A stretch of 64,000 nucleotides of DNA from Parabacteroides distasonis ATCC 8503 (GCF_000012845.1 NC_009615.1:2069501-2133500), one strand, 5' to 3'; positions 26,989 to 35,667 are shown, numbered from the stretch's first letter. Program-made: numbers and translations. The notes: a model not told the origin generated them from the sequence alone.

Positions 26989-28944
26989 TTATTTCATATT
27001 CCACCACAAAGAAGTTGTCGTCATGTTCGGACCACCAAGTCTTTCTAAAGCTTGGTTATACCCTTCCAAGTTATTGGTTTGAAGAACTGCCGGGTAACGA
27101 AGACGCTTCGGGTAGAACTCTACTTTACATTCCTTGCAAGTAGCAGGAGTTAACAACACTTGGTTAGTTGGATTGTAAGCAGCCTCTACAGCTTGATTCT
27201 CGAAGAACGGCAAACCTAAACGACGGTGATCAGACCACACTTCCAAAGGCAACCAAGGATTCTGAGCGATGAACTTCTGCGTAATGATCTTAGTCAATGC
27301 ATCATTATTATACTGACCATTCTTATAGATCGTATTTTTAGGATACTCATAAGTCGTTGTCTTATTCTGTTTCGTATATGCATCGTAATAGTTGATCGTA
27401 TAAGCCTTAGCCTCTACCGTATGATCGAAAGCTACAGATGTTCCTACACGGTTATAAGCCTTAGATTGCAAATATTCTAAGAGTTTATCGGAAACACCGT
27501 TATATTCAAAACTAGCGGCGATACCTTTCTCATAATTATCCTTTGCGCTACCCGGAACATTCCAACCATAAACCGCAGCTTCCGCTAACAAGAAATAACT
27601 TTCCCACGGGCCAAACCATACACGTTTGTTCGTGCTATGACGGAACTTATCAGCCAAAGAAGGGAAGTTGTAGTTATAACTTGTATAGTCACCAACTAAA
27701 CCGGCCTTATCGTTCCAGTTTCCGGCAACAACGGTCGTCCAAGAATATTTCATGGGAAGTTTTACTTCCGGCGCGGAAACTTTTTGTCCGGTCAGCACAT
27801 CCGTATAATCTCCCGCAATCAATGTTATCTCATCCTTTACCTCGGAAGCGGCACCTATATAAGAAGGATAAACCACTCCGTCATCATACCCCGGAATGCT
27901 ATACAACTGAGGCGCACGAGGATCGATATATTGTGGGATACCATCGAAAAAATAGCCCGCACAAGGATCATTTGTGGTTGTTGGGAAATGCAGGCTGACA
28001 TTCTGGCCTAAGTAAGTATAAGGATCTTTCAAATTGGATTTCAACTCATCAGGAACAGGAAATTCCACACCGCCTAGTCCCACTACGAGATTATTGAAAG
28101 TAGTAGACATCGCTTGGTTATTCCAAGTTCTTGTCATGACACCTGTATACGGATCCCATCCATCTTTCTCCGCAACCTGGGCGATATCATCCATAGAGGC
28201 GATAAACTCACCCTTGGCAGCATCCTCAAACTCAGCTTGCGCCAAAGAAGGATTGACCGCAGTCAAACGCATCGCTAGACGCATACGCAAAGAGTTTCCA
28301 TACTTTTTCCATTTCTTTATGTCACCACCAAAAAACGGATCATATTTGGACATCGCACTCATATCAATGCTCTCATCCAAAGAAGCGACCGCCTCTTTCA
28401 ACTCTTTCAATATATAGGTATAGATATCCTCCACCTTATTATATTCTCCAGGAACACCGGTAAAAGCAGATAACGCCGGTATCGGGCCAAAGTTATCAGA
28501 CAATTCAGAGTTCAAATAAGCTCTCCAAATACGAGCCATATTCGGGATATTCCGATAATAAGGATAGGCATTATCCACATCTAATTTGATTTTCTCCTCT
28601 CCGACCTCTATCGCTTGATTCGCCTTATTCAACCAACCTACACCATACGAGTTCGAAGTCAAGTATAATCTATTATAGTCATCATTATCCGTACCGATTG
28701 CGAAACCGCTACCCCGATCAAAACGAGCAGCCCGCTTCCAATACAAAATAAAAATACGTTCTGCTATTTCAGGGTTCATTTGAGCATCTCCAATGGAGCC
28801 ATTCAAGAACCATTCCGGTTCCACTTGCTCCAAATCAGCCTTATTCGGGTCTTTGTTGATATCCTCAAAGTCATTACAACTTGTAACCGTTGTCAATGAA
28901 GCGACCGCCAAGGCTCCTAATATAATGATATTTTTCGTTTTCAT
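26989..28944 (-). CDS. SusD/RagB-like outer-membrane lipoprotein (pair 2)
   Basis: A 651-aa SusD-like lipoprotein (lipobox TTVTSC, Cys 23) that should cap the SusC encoded 15 bp upstream. It is collinear with the SusD of pair 1 from NKDPN through the C-terminal LGGPNMTTTSLWWN. Differences concentrate in the middle (for example the segment TLIAGDYTDVLTGQKVSAPE is longer here), where SusD proteins contact ligand. This suggests related but not identical substrates. Its DNA is visibly richer in A/T at third positions than pair 1. Confidence 0.93.
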   Translation of the reverse strand: MKTKNIIILGALAVASLTTVTSCNDFEDINKDPNKADLEQVEPEWFLNGSIGDAQMNPEIAERIFILYWKRAARFDRGSGFAIGTDNDDYNRLYLTSNSYGVGWLNKANQAIEVGEEKIKLDVDNAYPYYRNIPNMARIWRAYLNSELSDNFGPIPALSAFTGVPGEYNKVEDIYTYILKELKEAVASLDESIDMSAMSKYDPFFGGDIKKWKKYGNSLRMRLAMRLTAVNPSLAQAEFEDAAKGEFIASMDDIAQVAEKDGWDPYTGVMTRTWNNQAMSTTFNNLVVGLGGVEFPVPDELKSNLKDPYTYLGQNVSLHFPTTTNDPCAGYFFDGIPQYIDPRAPQLYSIPGYDDGVVYPSYIGAASEVKDEITLIAGDYTDVLTGQKVSAPEVKLPMKYSWTTVVAGNWNDKAGLVGDYTSYNYNFPSLADKFRHSTNKRVWFGPWESYFLLAEAAVYGWNVPGSAKDNYEKGIAASFEYNGVSDKLLEYLQSKAYNRVGTSVAFDHTVEAKAYTINYYDAYTKQNKTTTYEYPKNTIYKNGQYNNDALTKIITQKFIAQNPWLPLEVWSDHRRLGLPFFENQAVEAAYNPTNQVLLTPATCKECKVEFYPKRLRYPAVLQTNNLEGYNQALERLGGPNMTTTSLWWNMK

Positions 28945-28959
28945 ATTATCTCCTTTCTA

Positions 28960-31900
28960 TTAGAATCCTACAGTTAAATTAAATGTATAAGAACGATTTG
29001 TAGGCGCGCCACCATTCTCGAATCCTACCGCATTCGTATTTGTAGCTGCCACAGATTCAGGATCGATACCCGGCAAATGAGAAACAATCATCCATACGTT
29101 ATTACAAGTCGCGGACAGACGCAACTTTTGGAACGGGGTTTTCTTCAACAAATTCTTATTGAACGTATATCCTAAAGTAATATTTCTCAAACGGATATTC
29201 GTAGCGTCATACGTAAACACCTCCGGCAAACCATAGTTTCCTGAAGAAGCGATACGCTCCCAATATCTTTGAGGCGTAACAGCGACATCATTCTTCACAT
29301 ACTCATCACCTTTTTTCATGATTGAGTTTGGAACCACGAAATCAGCACGATCACCATTCACAACCGTTCCGGCAGCGTTACCATTCTTATGCAAAGAAGA
29401 AGTCGTCGCCGAGTAAATCTCACCACCTATACGGAAGTCGATCAAGAAACTCAAATCAAAACCCTTATAAGAGAAATTATTCGTGAGACCAAGCATCCAA
29501 TCCGGGTTCTGATTACCGATCAACTCTTTATCTGTCGTAATCAAAGGAAGACCATCTTCACCTACCACGACCTGCCCATTGTGGCGAACAAATTTCTGTC
29601 CATAAATATCACCATATTTACCACCTTCGGTAGCGGCAATCTGTAAGACATCCACAGTCTTGATATCATAGACAGTCACCCCTTCGGTTAATTCCAATAT
29701 CTTACTTCTATTCAAAGAGAAATGAGCTTGCGCATCCCAGTTAAACCCACTAGCAGTCTGCATAATAGCACCATTCAACGAAAGTTCGAAACCTTGGTTC
29801 TGGATATTACCCGCATTCACTTTTCGAGATTCATATCCGGAAAAAGCATCCATCGGAATATTCAGCAACTGATTGGTCGCATTTGTCTTATACCAAGCGG
29901 CATCAATACCAAAACGGTTATTGAAGAAACGTAAGTCGGCACCAACCTCCCAAGACTTGATCAACTCACTCTTAACCGAAGAGTCAAACAAGGTACTTCC
30001 GGCAGAAGCCATACTATTACCATTAGCATCCTTAGAAATTGTATATACATTATATAACTGATAAGGATCCAAATCATTACCTACCTCAGCGAAAGAAGCA
30101 CGCACCTTCGCGAAACTAAACCAATCAGGCATACTTCCTCCGTTTTTCTGTACCATATCAGAGATTACAGCAGATAAGCTAACAGAAGGATAGAAATAAG
30201 AACGATTCTCTTTTGACATAGTGGATGACCAGTCATTACGTGCCGTAACATCCAAGAACAACCAACCATCCCAGTTCAACTGGAGAGATCCGTACAAAGA
30301 GTTCATTTTACGCTGGGTCAAAGAAGATGTAATAGAAGGTTTATCAACACCATTATTGACATCAAACAAATCAGGAACCAACAACGTTCCCGCACTTGCA
30401 TTCATTTTGGTACGTTTCTGCTGCATGATGTTACCACCAAATGTAACAAAACCACCCAATTTGCTGATCAAATCATCCTTACGCGCCGTAGCCAAGAAGC
30501 TAAAGTTATTCTCATAGAATGTCTCAGAACCTTCAGAATAGCTACCTTCCGGCTTCGTATTACCTCCTGAATATAACTTTTGAGTAGTCGTGGTAGTATA
30601 ATAGTCAGTACCTCCTCTCAGCTCGATATCAAACCAATCCGTAGGAGCATATTTTAAAGAAGCATTTCCTAAAATACGATTACGCGTATCGTCGTTCTGA
30701 CGGTATTGAGTTACCCAATAAGGGTTCTCCTGTGGACTATTACTTTTATCATACCAAACCATTTTCCCTTGATCATCCACACAGTTCTCAAAATCAAGAA
30801 CATTCAAAGAGCGAGGCAAATTATAAACGGTTGAAAATGCGTTGGATGGGTTTATACCAATGATCGGACGATTATGGGCGTTTTGGTTTACATAGTTCAC
30901 CTTCGCATCCACCTTCCATTTCTTAGCCTCATCCAAAAATGAGGTAGCACGTAACGTTAAATTCGTCTTATTCAGACTTTGCTCTGGGGTTACACCCGAG
31001 TCATCTTGGCGATTGAAAGAAAAGAACATAGAGGTTCCATTCACATCTTGCTGGAAACTTACGCCTTCATTGAAAGAGGTACCTGTACCAAAGAAAGCGC
31101 CAATATTGTCATAAGCGGCCATTGGCACTTGACGTCCGTCATACGTAGTAATAGTCTGTCCTTCAATCCTCGGACCCCAGCTCAGATTGGTTTGGTCATT
31201 GTAAGCACCAACAGAACCCTGTCCGAAAGAACTTTGCAGTTCCGGCAACATAAAAGGAGTATCCGCCGTAACTCCAAAGTTCACATTGATACCCAGACCA
31301 TCATTCTTCTTTCCTGATTTCGTCGTAATCAAGATAACACCATTACCGGCACGAGAACCGTAAAGAGCGGCAGCGGAAGCACCTTTCAATACAGACATAG
31401 ACTCGATGTCTTCTGGATTGATATCCGAAAGACCGTTACCCATATCCGTACCGGAGTTACCCCAAGCATCATCTACACCACCGGTGAAGTTATCCATCGG
31501 AGTACCATCTACAACTACCAACGGCTGATTAGAACCCGTCAAAGAGTTCGCACCACGAAGTACAATCTTCGAAGAACCGCCTACACTACCACTAGAACGA
31601 ACGACCTGCAAACCGGAAACCTTACCGGACAACGCATTGGCGATATTGCTCTCGCGAGAATCCAGCAAAGCGTCTCCCTTCAACTCTTGCATCGCATAAC
31701 CCAAGGACTTCTCAGATCGCTTCATGCCTAAGGCCGTAACCACGACCTCATCCAATTTCTGGGTGTCTTCCGCTAATTTGATAACGCCTACCGGTTGGCC
31801 GGTATACGTAATTTCCATGGTGGAGTAACCAATGAATGAGATTTGGATTACATCACCATTCTTGACACCTTCCAAGGTGAAATTACCGTCCATATCGGTA

Positions 31901-32106
31901 ATCGTACCATTGGTCGTGCCTTTCACGACAACTGACGCTCCGGTCACTGGGCCGAAATCATCTTCCACTGTACCTGTTACTTTCCCGTTTTGCTGGGAGA
32001 TAGAGGCACCTTGCTCAACAGGTGCGATGTTGGCATACATGCTTCCCGAGAAGCATAACGCACCCGCACATAGAATTAAGCTGACAGGTTTAAAGTTTTT
32101 CAACAT
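28960..32106 (-). CDS. SusC/RagA-like TonB-linked outer-membrane transporter (pair 2)
   Basis: A SusC-type transporter of 1048 aa from the ATG at 32106 (MLKNFKPVSLILCAGALCFSG signal). The frame is open to 32139, but the matching start of the pair 1 SusC supports 32106. Domains match pair 1: regulatory-like domain with TGTVEDDFGPVTGASVVVKG, TQKLDEVVVTALG linker, plug with VLKGASAAALYGSRAGNG, barrel ending FNLTVGF. Transcription probably starts about 210 nt upstream at the TATCTTTG box, which lies inside a segment bounded by 15-bp inverted repeats. Expression may therefore be phase variable. Confidence 0.94.
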   Translation of the reverse strand: MLKNFKPVSLILCAGALCFSGSMYANIAPVEQGASISQQNGKVTGTVEDDFGPVTGASVVVKGTTNGTITDMDGNFTLEGVKNGDVIQISFIGYSTMEITYTGQPVGVIKLAEDTQKLDEVVVTALGMKRSEKSLGYAMQELKGDALLDSRESNIANALSGKVSGLQVVRSSGSVGGSSKIVLRGANSLTGSNQPLVVVDGTPMDNFTGGVDDAWGNSGTDMGNGLSDINPEDIESMSVLKGASAAALYGSRAGNGVILITTKSGKKNDGLGINVNFGVTADTPFMLPELQSSFGQGSVGAYNDQTNLSWGPRIEGQTITTYDGRQVPMAAYDNIGAFFGTGTSFNEGVSFQQDVNGTSMFFSFNRQDDSGVTPEQSLNKTNLTLRATSFLDEAKKWKVDAKVNYVNQNAHNRPIIGINPSNAFSTVYNLPRSLNVLDFENCVDDQGKMVWYDKSNSPQENPYWVTQYRQNDDTRNRILGNASLKYAPTDWFDIELRGGTDYYTTTTTQKLYSGGNTKPEGSYSEGSETFYENNFSFLATARKDDLISKLGGFVTFGGNIMQQKRTKMNASAGTLLVPDLFDVNNGVDKPSITSSLTQRKMNSLYGSLQLNWDGWLFLDVTARNDWSSTMSKENRSYFYPSVSLSAVISDMVQKNGGSMPDWFSFAKVRASFAEVGNDLDPYQLYNVYTISKDANGNSMASAGSTLFDSSVKSELIKSWEVGADLRFFNNRFGIDAAWYKTNATNQLLNIPMDAFSGYESRKVNAGNIQNQGFELSLNGAIMQTASGFNWDAQAHFSLNRSKILELTEGVTVYDIKTVDVLQIAATEGGKYGDIYGQKFVRHNGQVVVGEDGLPLITTDKELIGNQNPDWMLGLTNNFSYKGFDLSFLIDFRIGGEIYSATTSSLHKNGNAAGTVVNGDRADFVVPNSIMKKGDEYVKNDVAVTPQRYWERIASSGNYGLPEVFTYDATNIRLRNITLGYTFNKNLLKKTPFQKLRLSATCNNVWMIVSHLPGIDPESVAATNTNAVGFENGGAPTNRSYTFNLTVGF

Positions 32107-32241
32107 AACTGATGGTTTTATTGATAAATAATTAGACAATGTCTTGGCGAAACATTTGTCTTTTAAAATTATTCACATACATACACTCACTCCTGAGTTC
32201 TAGCGTAATTAAGTTCAAATAAAAAATGGGCTAACTATCGG

Positions 32242-32453
32242 AGTCCTACATGAACTTTTCTTAAGTAGAAGTTGTTTTATTTAGTTGGCGCCAAAATACC
32301 TAGCACATTTTATATCGGAGGCAAAGATATGAAATATTCATTATATTGTGTTATTATAATTAAATAAATCTTTCCTTATTTTTATGTTTTACAATATAAA
32401 ATTAGAAATATAAACGGTTTTAAGTTAAAATCGACTTGAGTTCATGTAGAACT
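32242..32453. repeat. Inverted repeats flanking the SusC promoter (possible invertible segment)
   Basis: AGTCCTACATGAACT at 32242-32256 and AGTTCATGTAGAACT at 32439-32453 are inverted copies with one mismatch in 15. They enclose 182 bp that contain the TATCTTTG -7 box. The right copy is itself a palindrome (AGTTC-5-GAACT). This is the layout of site-specific invertible promoters in Bacteroidales, but no recombinase gene lies in the window. Confidence 0.6.
32322..32329 (-). promoter_or_regulatory. Candidate -7 box of SusC/SusD pair 2
   Basis: The minus strand reads TATCTTTG, a perfect consensus match, 216 bp before the SusC start codon. In its present orientation it drives the pair. No clear -33 TTG was found. 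Confidence 0.55.
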
Positions 32454-32530
32454 AAGTATCTGCGGTAAGATATGAAATCACAGTAATTCAGGCGTTTTTT
32501 CAGAATATAAAAGCAAGCCAGCTTCATTAG

Positions 32531-32596
32531 CAAAGTAAGTTAATTAAAATGCCAAAGTAAGTTAACTTACTTCGCCGATGAAGTTAACTTACTTTT
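32531..32596. repeat. 22-bp tandem repeat with an 18-bp palindrome
   Basis: Three 22-bp units start at 32531, 32553 and 32575. CAAAGTAAGTTAA recurs between units 1 and 2, and AAGTTAACTTACTT between units 2 and 3, both at exactly 22 bp. The central unit contains the perfect palindrome AAGTAAGTTAACTTACTT (32555-32572). The array lies just beyond the M28 peptidase stop codon. Confidence 0.8.
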
Positions 32597-32631
32597 ATTA
32601 GATATCTTCTATTGAAAAAGAAGTATAATCT

Positions 32632-33651
32632 CTAAAAATCTTTCTCATTCGCCATATACCACATATTAAGGAACGAGGCCTTCGTGATATTCACCACCTT
32701 GTCCCAATTAATCCGGTCGGCATGGTCGCTCGGTTGATGGTAATCCGGATGCCCGTCGGTATGATACCAGATAATAGGGATACCTATCTTTGCGAAGGAA
32801 CCGTTATCACTCCCTCCTACCGGGTTATCCCACGGACGATAATCCGGTGCCAGATTCAAGTTGTATTTCTTGATATCGTTCTTCAGCCAATCGCCGAAAG
32901 CAGGGTGCGCCTCCGTATAGAAATAAACCACATGGGTAGGCTTCGCCTCGTTATTGTTACGGCCGATCATATCGAAATTCAAATATCCTTTCACGTTCTT
33001 TATCTCTGGAAAAGACTGAACGAAGGCTTTCGATCCGAGAAGCCCTTTCTCCTCACCGTCCCAGAAAGCGAATACAACGGTTCGCTCCGGTTGCTGGCCC
33101 GTGGCAAGGAAAGCCCTCGCTATCTGCAAAACGGCAGAGACTCCGGAGGCGTTATCGTCCGCCCCGTTATAGATCTGGTCGCCATCCAGCATCGGGTCGA
33201 TACCCAGATGGTCATAGTGAGCGCCGACAATCACGATCTCGTTCGGGTTCTTCCCCTCTATCTTACCCAATATATTATTCAAGGATAGCTTCTGGAAAAC
33301 ACCGGTCTGCTTGATAGCGGCCACCGAGTCCGGGTGGACTTGCCAACGGGCTCCTCTTTTCTGGCGTTCCAGATGGTAAGCCTCGAACGGATGGTAATAG
33401 GAATCGCCCACGGGATCGATACCTAAAGACTTCAAGTTCGCCACGATATAATCTCCCGCTATACGGCCTCCACGGAAACCGGCCTCACGGCCCTCCAGAT
33501 CATCATCGGCCAAGAAACCGATATGCGCCTCGGCGGTCGATCTATTTATCACGTCCAAACCTTTCTTCTCCGGACTTTCCGCCCAAAGAGCCGTACTTAA
33601 TGCCAGCGACATTAAGAGTAATCCTGCTTTTTTCATCGCTTTTGTGTTCAA
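32632..33651 (-). CDS. Exported M28-family zinc aminopeptidase
   Basis: A 339-aa M28 metallopeptidase that should cleave N-terminal residues from peptides in the periplasm. The signal peptide is MKKAGLLLMSLALSTALWA. The zinc ligands are readable in order: His and Asp in VGAHYDHLG, bridging Asp in GADDNASGVS, catalytic Glu pair in FWDGEEKGLLGS, Asp in NFDMIGRN and the final His in YHTDGHPDYHQPSDH. Met 6 is an alternative start. A TATATTTG box at 33680-33687 precedes it. Confidence 0.92.
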   Translation of the reverse strand: MNTKAMKKAGLLLMSLALSTALWAESPEKKGLDVINRSTAEAHIGFLADDDLEGREAGFRGGRIAGDYIVANLKSLGIDPVGDSYYHPFEAYHLERQKRGARWQVHPDSVAAIKQTGVFQKLSLNNILGKIEGKNPNEIVIVGAHYDHLGIDPMLDGDQIYNGADDNASGVSAVLQIARAFLATGQQPERTVVFAFWDGEEKGLLGSKAFVQSFPEIKNVKGYLNFDMIGRNNNEAKPTHVVYFYTEAHPAFGDWLKNDIKKYNLNLAPDYRPWDNPVGGSDNGSFAKIGIPIIWYHTDGHPDYHQPSDHADRINWDKVVNITKASFLNMWYMANEKDF

Positions 33652-33679
33652 ATGATTATTGTTTTAGCTTTTTCATTCA

Positions 33680-33687
33680 CAAATATA
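33680..33687 (-). promoter_or_regulatory. Candidate -7 box of the M28 peptidase
   Basis: The minus strand reads TATATTTG, about 30 bp before the start codon. A second consensus-like box (TACCTTTG on minus) lies at 33759-33766 with nothing obvious behind it. Confidence 0.5.
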
Positions 33688-33781
33688 AGTAATTTCCCTG
33701 ATACGCGAAGGAGAAGGAAAGGAAAGGGCACAAAAAAAGGCTCACCCGGCCGTATCGCCAAAGGTAATCCTCATTTCCTAT

Positions 33782-33814
33782 CTCTCACCATTCCGTTTTG
33801 AACGGAGGTAAGAG
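33782..33814. other. Unassigned stable hairpin
   Basis: CTCTCACC...TTCCGTT pairs with AACGGA-GGTAAGAG: TCCGTT/AACGGA is a perfect 6-bp upper stem and CTCTCACC/GGTAAGAG an 8-bp lower stem with one mismatch. No T-run follows on either strand, so it is not an ordinary terminator. It lies between the 53-aa gene and the M28 gene and could be leader structure or a processed RNA. Confidence 0.35.
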
Positions 33815-33854
33815 ATGACATCTAATTTATTTCTTACTTTAATTCTTTACTTAA

Positions 33855-33871
33855 AAAAGACGCGGTCTTTT
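33855..33871 (-). terminator. Short terminator at the end of the 53-aa gene
   Basis: AAAAGAC and GTCTTTT pair around a 3-nt loop right at the stop codon. The minus strand continues into a T-run. Confidence 0.55.
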
Positions 33872-34031
33872 AGTTCTTATCCGCATCTACACTCATTTCG
33901 CTCATAAGGCGACGGATCTCAGCGTTTAATCGCTGACTCATGGCACCATTGCCAGCTGACTGGTAACGATCTGCTTGATAACGCAACATCGCTAAAGCAC
34001 GAAGGCTTTTCTCATTTTCTCTCATCATCAT
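33870..34031 (-). CDS. Small helical protein (53 aa), unknown function
   Basis: The frame starts with three consecutive ATG codons and encodes a basic, Arg/Met-rich, probably all-helical protein: MMMRENEKSLRALAMLRYQ, then ADRYQSAGNGAMSQRLNAE, then IRRLMSEMSVDADKN. It was found by reading the gap, being too short for usual cut-offs. Support comes from a perfect TATCTTTG -7 box upstream and a hairpin terminator at its stop. No family is recognised. Confidence 0.65.
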   Translation of the reverse strand: MMMRENEKSLRALAMLRYQADRYQSAGNGAMSQRLNAEIRRLMSEMSVDADKN

Positions 34032-34113
34032 AATCTTTTTGTTTTACGCTTCCCACGCTTGGAAAGCCAGTTAATAAATAATCCTAAAACGATCTTTCTT
34101 TCTTAATTCGTTA

Positions 34114-34140
34114 CAAAGATAACCATTTTATCCGAAACAA
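34114..34140 (-). promoter_or_regulatory. Candidate promoter of the 53-aa gene
   Basis: The -7 box TATCTTTG is at 34114-34121 on the minus strand. A TTG at 34138-34140 lies 16 bp upstream as a possible -33 element. The leader would be about 75 nt. Confidence 0.5.
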
Positions 34141-34217
34141 TGTTGTAGAACATAATAAAATATTTCTTTTTTTCGATTATTTATGAATTATGCAAATAAG
34201 TCTAAATACGCCGGGGA

Positions 34218-34760
34218 TTACTCCACCGGCGTTAATTCACTTGTAACAGAGTCTATTACAAACCCTCTTACCGTTATATCCGACGGAATCAGCGGATGAT
34301 TCCGAATTTGCTCCACGGTCTCATGCACGGAAGCCTCGGAGGTCTCGAATCCCCGCAACCACGACTCGAAGTTTATACCGCAATATCGGATCATATCTAT
34401 TCGTTCCTGCGGAATTCCCCGCTCTTTCATCTTTTCGATCATCTCGGAGCTATTCATGTGCTTGGCTCCGCAATCGGTATGCCCGATTATCATTACCTCT
34501 ACAACCCCAAGCTCGTAAATCGCCACCATCAAGCTCCGGATAACGCTTCCGAAGGGGTGGGATATGATCGCCCCTGCGTTCTTTATAATTTTCACGTCTC
34601 CATTCTTGATGCCCAAGGAGGCGGGTAGCAACTCGGTCAGCCGGGTATCCATGCAAGACACGATGGCGATCTTCTTATCGGGATATTTATTCGTGATATA
34701 CTTCTCATACCCCTTGTTCTTTACGAACTCACGATTATAGCTTACCAATTCATCAATCAT
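34218..34760 (-). CDS. Beta-class carbonic anhydrase
   Basis: The enzyme interconverts CO2 and bicarbonate with a zinc ion. The 180-aa protein shows the beta-class ligand set: SCMDTR (Cys, with Asp-Arg pair) and GHTDCG (His and Cys), plus KNAGA between them. It is cytoplasmic, with no signal peptide. It lies 34 bp after the HAD phosphatase on the same strand, so it is probably co-transcribed with it from the promoter at 35600-35607. Confidence 0.9.
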   Translation of the reverse strand: MIDELVSYNREFVKNKGYEKYITNKYPDKKIAIVSCMDTRLTELLPASLGIKNGDVKIIKNAGAIISHPFGSVIRSLMVAIYELGVVEVMIIGHTDCGAKHMNSSEMIEKMKERGIPQERIDMIRYCGINFESWLRGFETSEASVHETVEQIRNHPLIPSDITVRGFVIDSVTSELTPVE

Positions 34761-34794
34761 AGCGTTTGTGATTTAGCGTTATTAAACTGTTTAT

Positions 34795-35571
34795 TCATAT
34801 AACATCGAAATGTCTTAAAGCGTTCATGACACCATCGTCATCTACGGAGTCGGTCACGTAATCCGCCGCCTCTTTCACCTCGTCGCCGGCGTTACCCATG
34901 GCTACCCCGATCCCGGCGTGGCGAAGCATGGCCATATCGTTGCCTCCATCGCCAAAAGCCATCGTCTCGTGGAGCGAGATCCCGTAATACTCGATGATCT
35001 TATCGATCCCTACCGCCTTACTGCTCCCCCGCGGCACGACATCCGCAAATAGCGGGTTCCAGCGAGTAGCCTCGCAATGCGGCAAGACGGACATGATACG
35101 TTCTTCATGGCCGGGAGAGAAAAAGGCTATCAGCTGGTATACTTCCTTACCCCCGTTGCCACGCAAAGGACGCAAGGGAGGATGAGGGAAGTCTAGCATG
35201 TCGTAAAGCTGTCGCACAGAATCATCCACGTAGTTCTGGTAAATCCCATCTTCCTCCACCAAGGCGCACGGGAACGCCTCCTCATTCTCTTGATAGCGGA
35301 TCAACGCCTCTATATCCCCCGCCGGGATATTATGTTTATAGATAACCTTATCTTTTCCGGCCAAGCAATATCCTCCGTTCAAGGTAACATAGCCATCGAA
35401 CTCTTGCGTCCCGAGGTTATTGATAGATTGCAACTGGCGGCCGGTAGCGATGAAAACCTTGATTCCCTTTTCTCGCAACAGGTCCAAGGCCCGGACCGTG
35501 GAGTCCGGTAGTTTATGCGTCTTGAAACTTACCAACGTACCGTCAATGTCAAAAAATACTGCCTTAATCAT
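34795..35571 (-). CDS. HAD-superfamily phosphatase (Cof-type)
   Basis: A 258-aa Cof/YidA-like HAD hydrolase that should dephosphorylate small phosphometabolites. The four HAD motifs are clear: FFDIDGTLVSF (nucleophile Asp and acid Asp), FIATGRQ, a Lys in the SSKAVGID segment, and AFGDGGNDMAML. The inserted C2-type cap lies between motifs 2 and 3. The physiological substrate cannot be read from sequence. It is the first gene of the HAD - carbonic anhydrase pair. Confidence 0.9.
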   Translation of the reverse strand: MIKAVFFDIDGTLVSFKTHKLPDSTVRALDLLREKGIKVFIATGRQLQSINNLGTQEFDGYVTLNGGYCLAGKDKVIYKHNIPAGDIEALIRYQENEEAFPCALVEEDGIYQNYVDDSVRQLYDMLDFPHPPLRPLRGNGGKEVYQLIAFFSPGHEERIMSVLPHCEATRWNPLFADVVPRGSSKAVGIDKIIEYYGISLHETMAFGDGGNDMAMLRHAGIGVAMGNAGDEVKEAADYVTDSVDDDGVMNALRHFDVI

Positions 35572-35599
35572 ACTTATACCTATTATCTTCTTTTAATGA

Positions 35600-35607
35600 C
35601 AAAGATA
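35600..35607 (-). promoter_or_regulatory. Candidate -7 box of the HAD - carbonic anhydrase pair
   Basis: The minus strand reads TATCTTTG, about 30 bp before the HAD start codon. It is only 12 bp from the oppositely directed box of the aldo/keto reductase. Confidence 0.55.
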
Positions 35608-35619
35608 CACTTTATTTGT

Positions 35620-35627
35620 TACATTTG
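35620..35627 (+). promoter_or_regulatory. Candidate -7 box of the aldo/keto reductase
   Basis: TACATTTG matches TAnnTTTG and lies 40 bp before the ATG at 35668. Its -33 region overlaps the HAD promoter. Confidence 0.5.
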
Positions 35628-35667
35628 TATTTTCATTTCCTTCATCAAATAATAGATATAGTTTTTT

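Larger units (their letters stand above)
32107..32631. other. Intergenic region between M28 peptidase and SusC pair 2
   Basis: About 525 bp without a gene. From left to right it contains a 136-bp leader, the left inverted repeat (32242-32256), the -7 box at 32322-32329, the right inverted repeat (32439-32453) and the 22-bp repeat array with an 18-bp palindrome (32531-32596). It is very A/T-rich. I see no open frame worth reporting. Confidence 0.7.

Noticed and set aside
20920..32139. Shufflon-type exchange between the two SusC genes
   Set aside because: Both pairs have the same orientation, so inversion between them is not possible as drawn. Deletion or gene conversion remains possible but is not visible.
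33733..33766. Small RNA between a TACCTTTG box and a T-run
   Set aside because: Only about 20 nt would lie between start site and T-run and the stem is just 3 bp, too little for an RNA gene.
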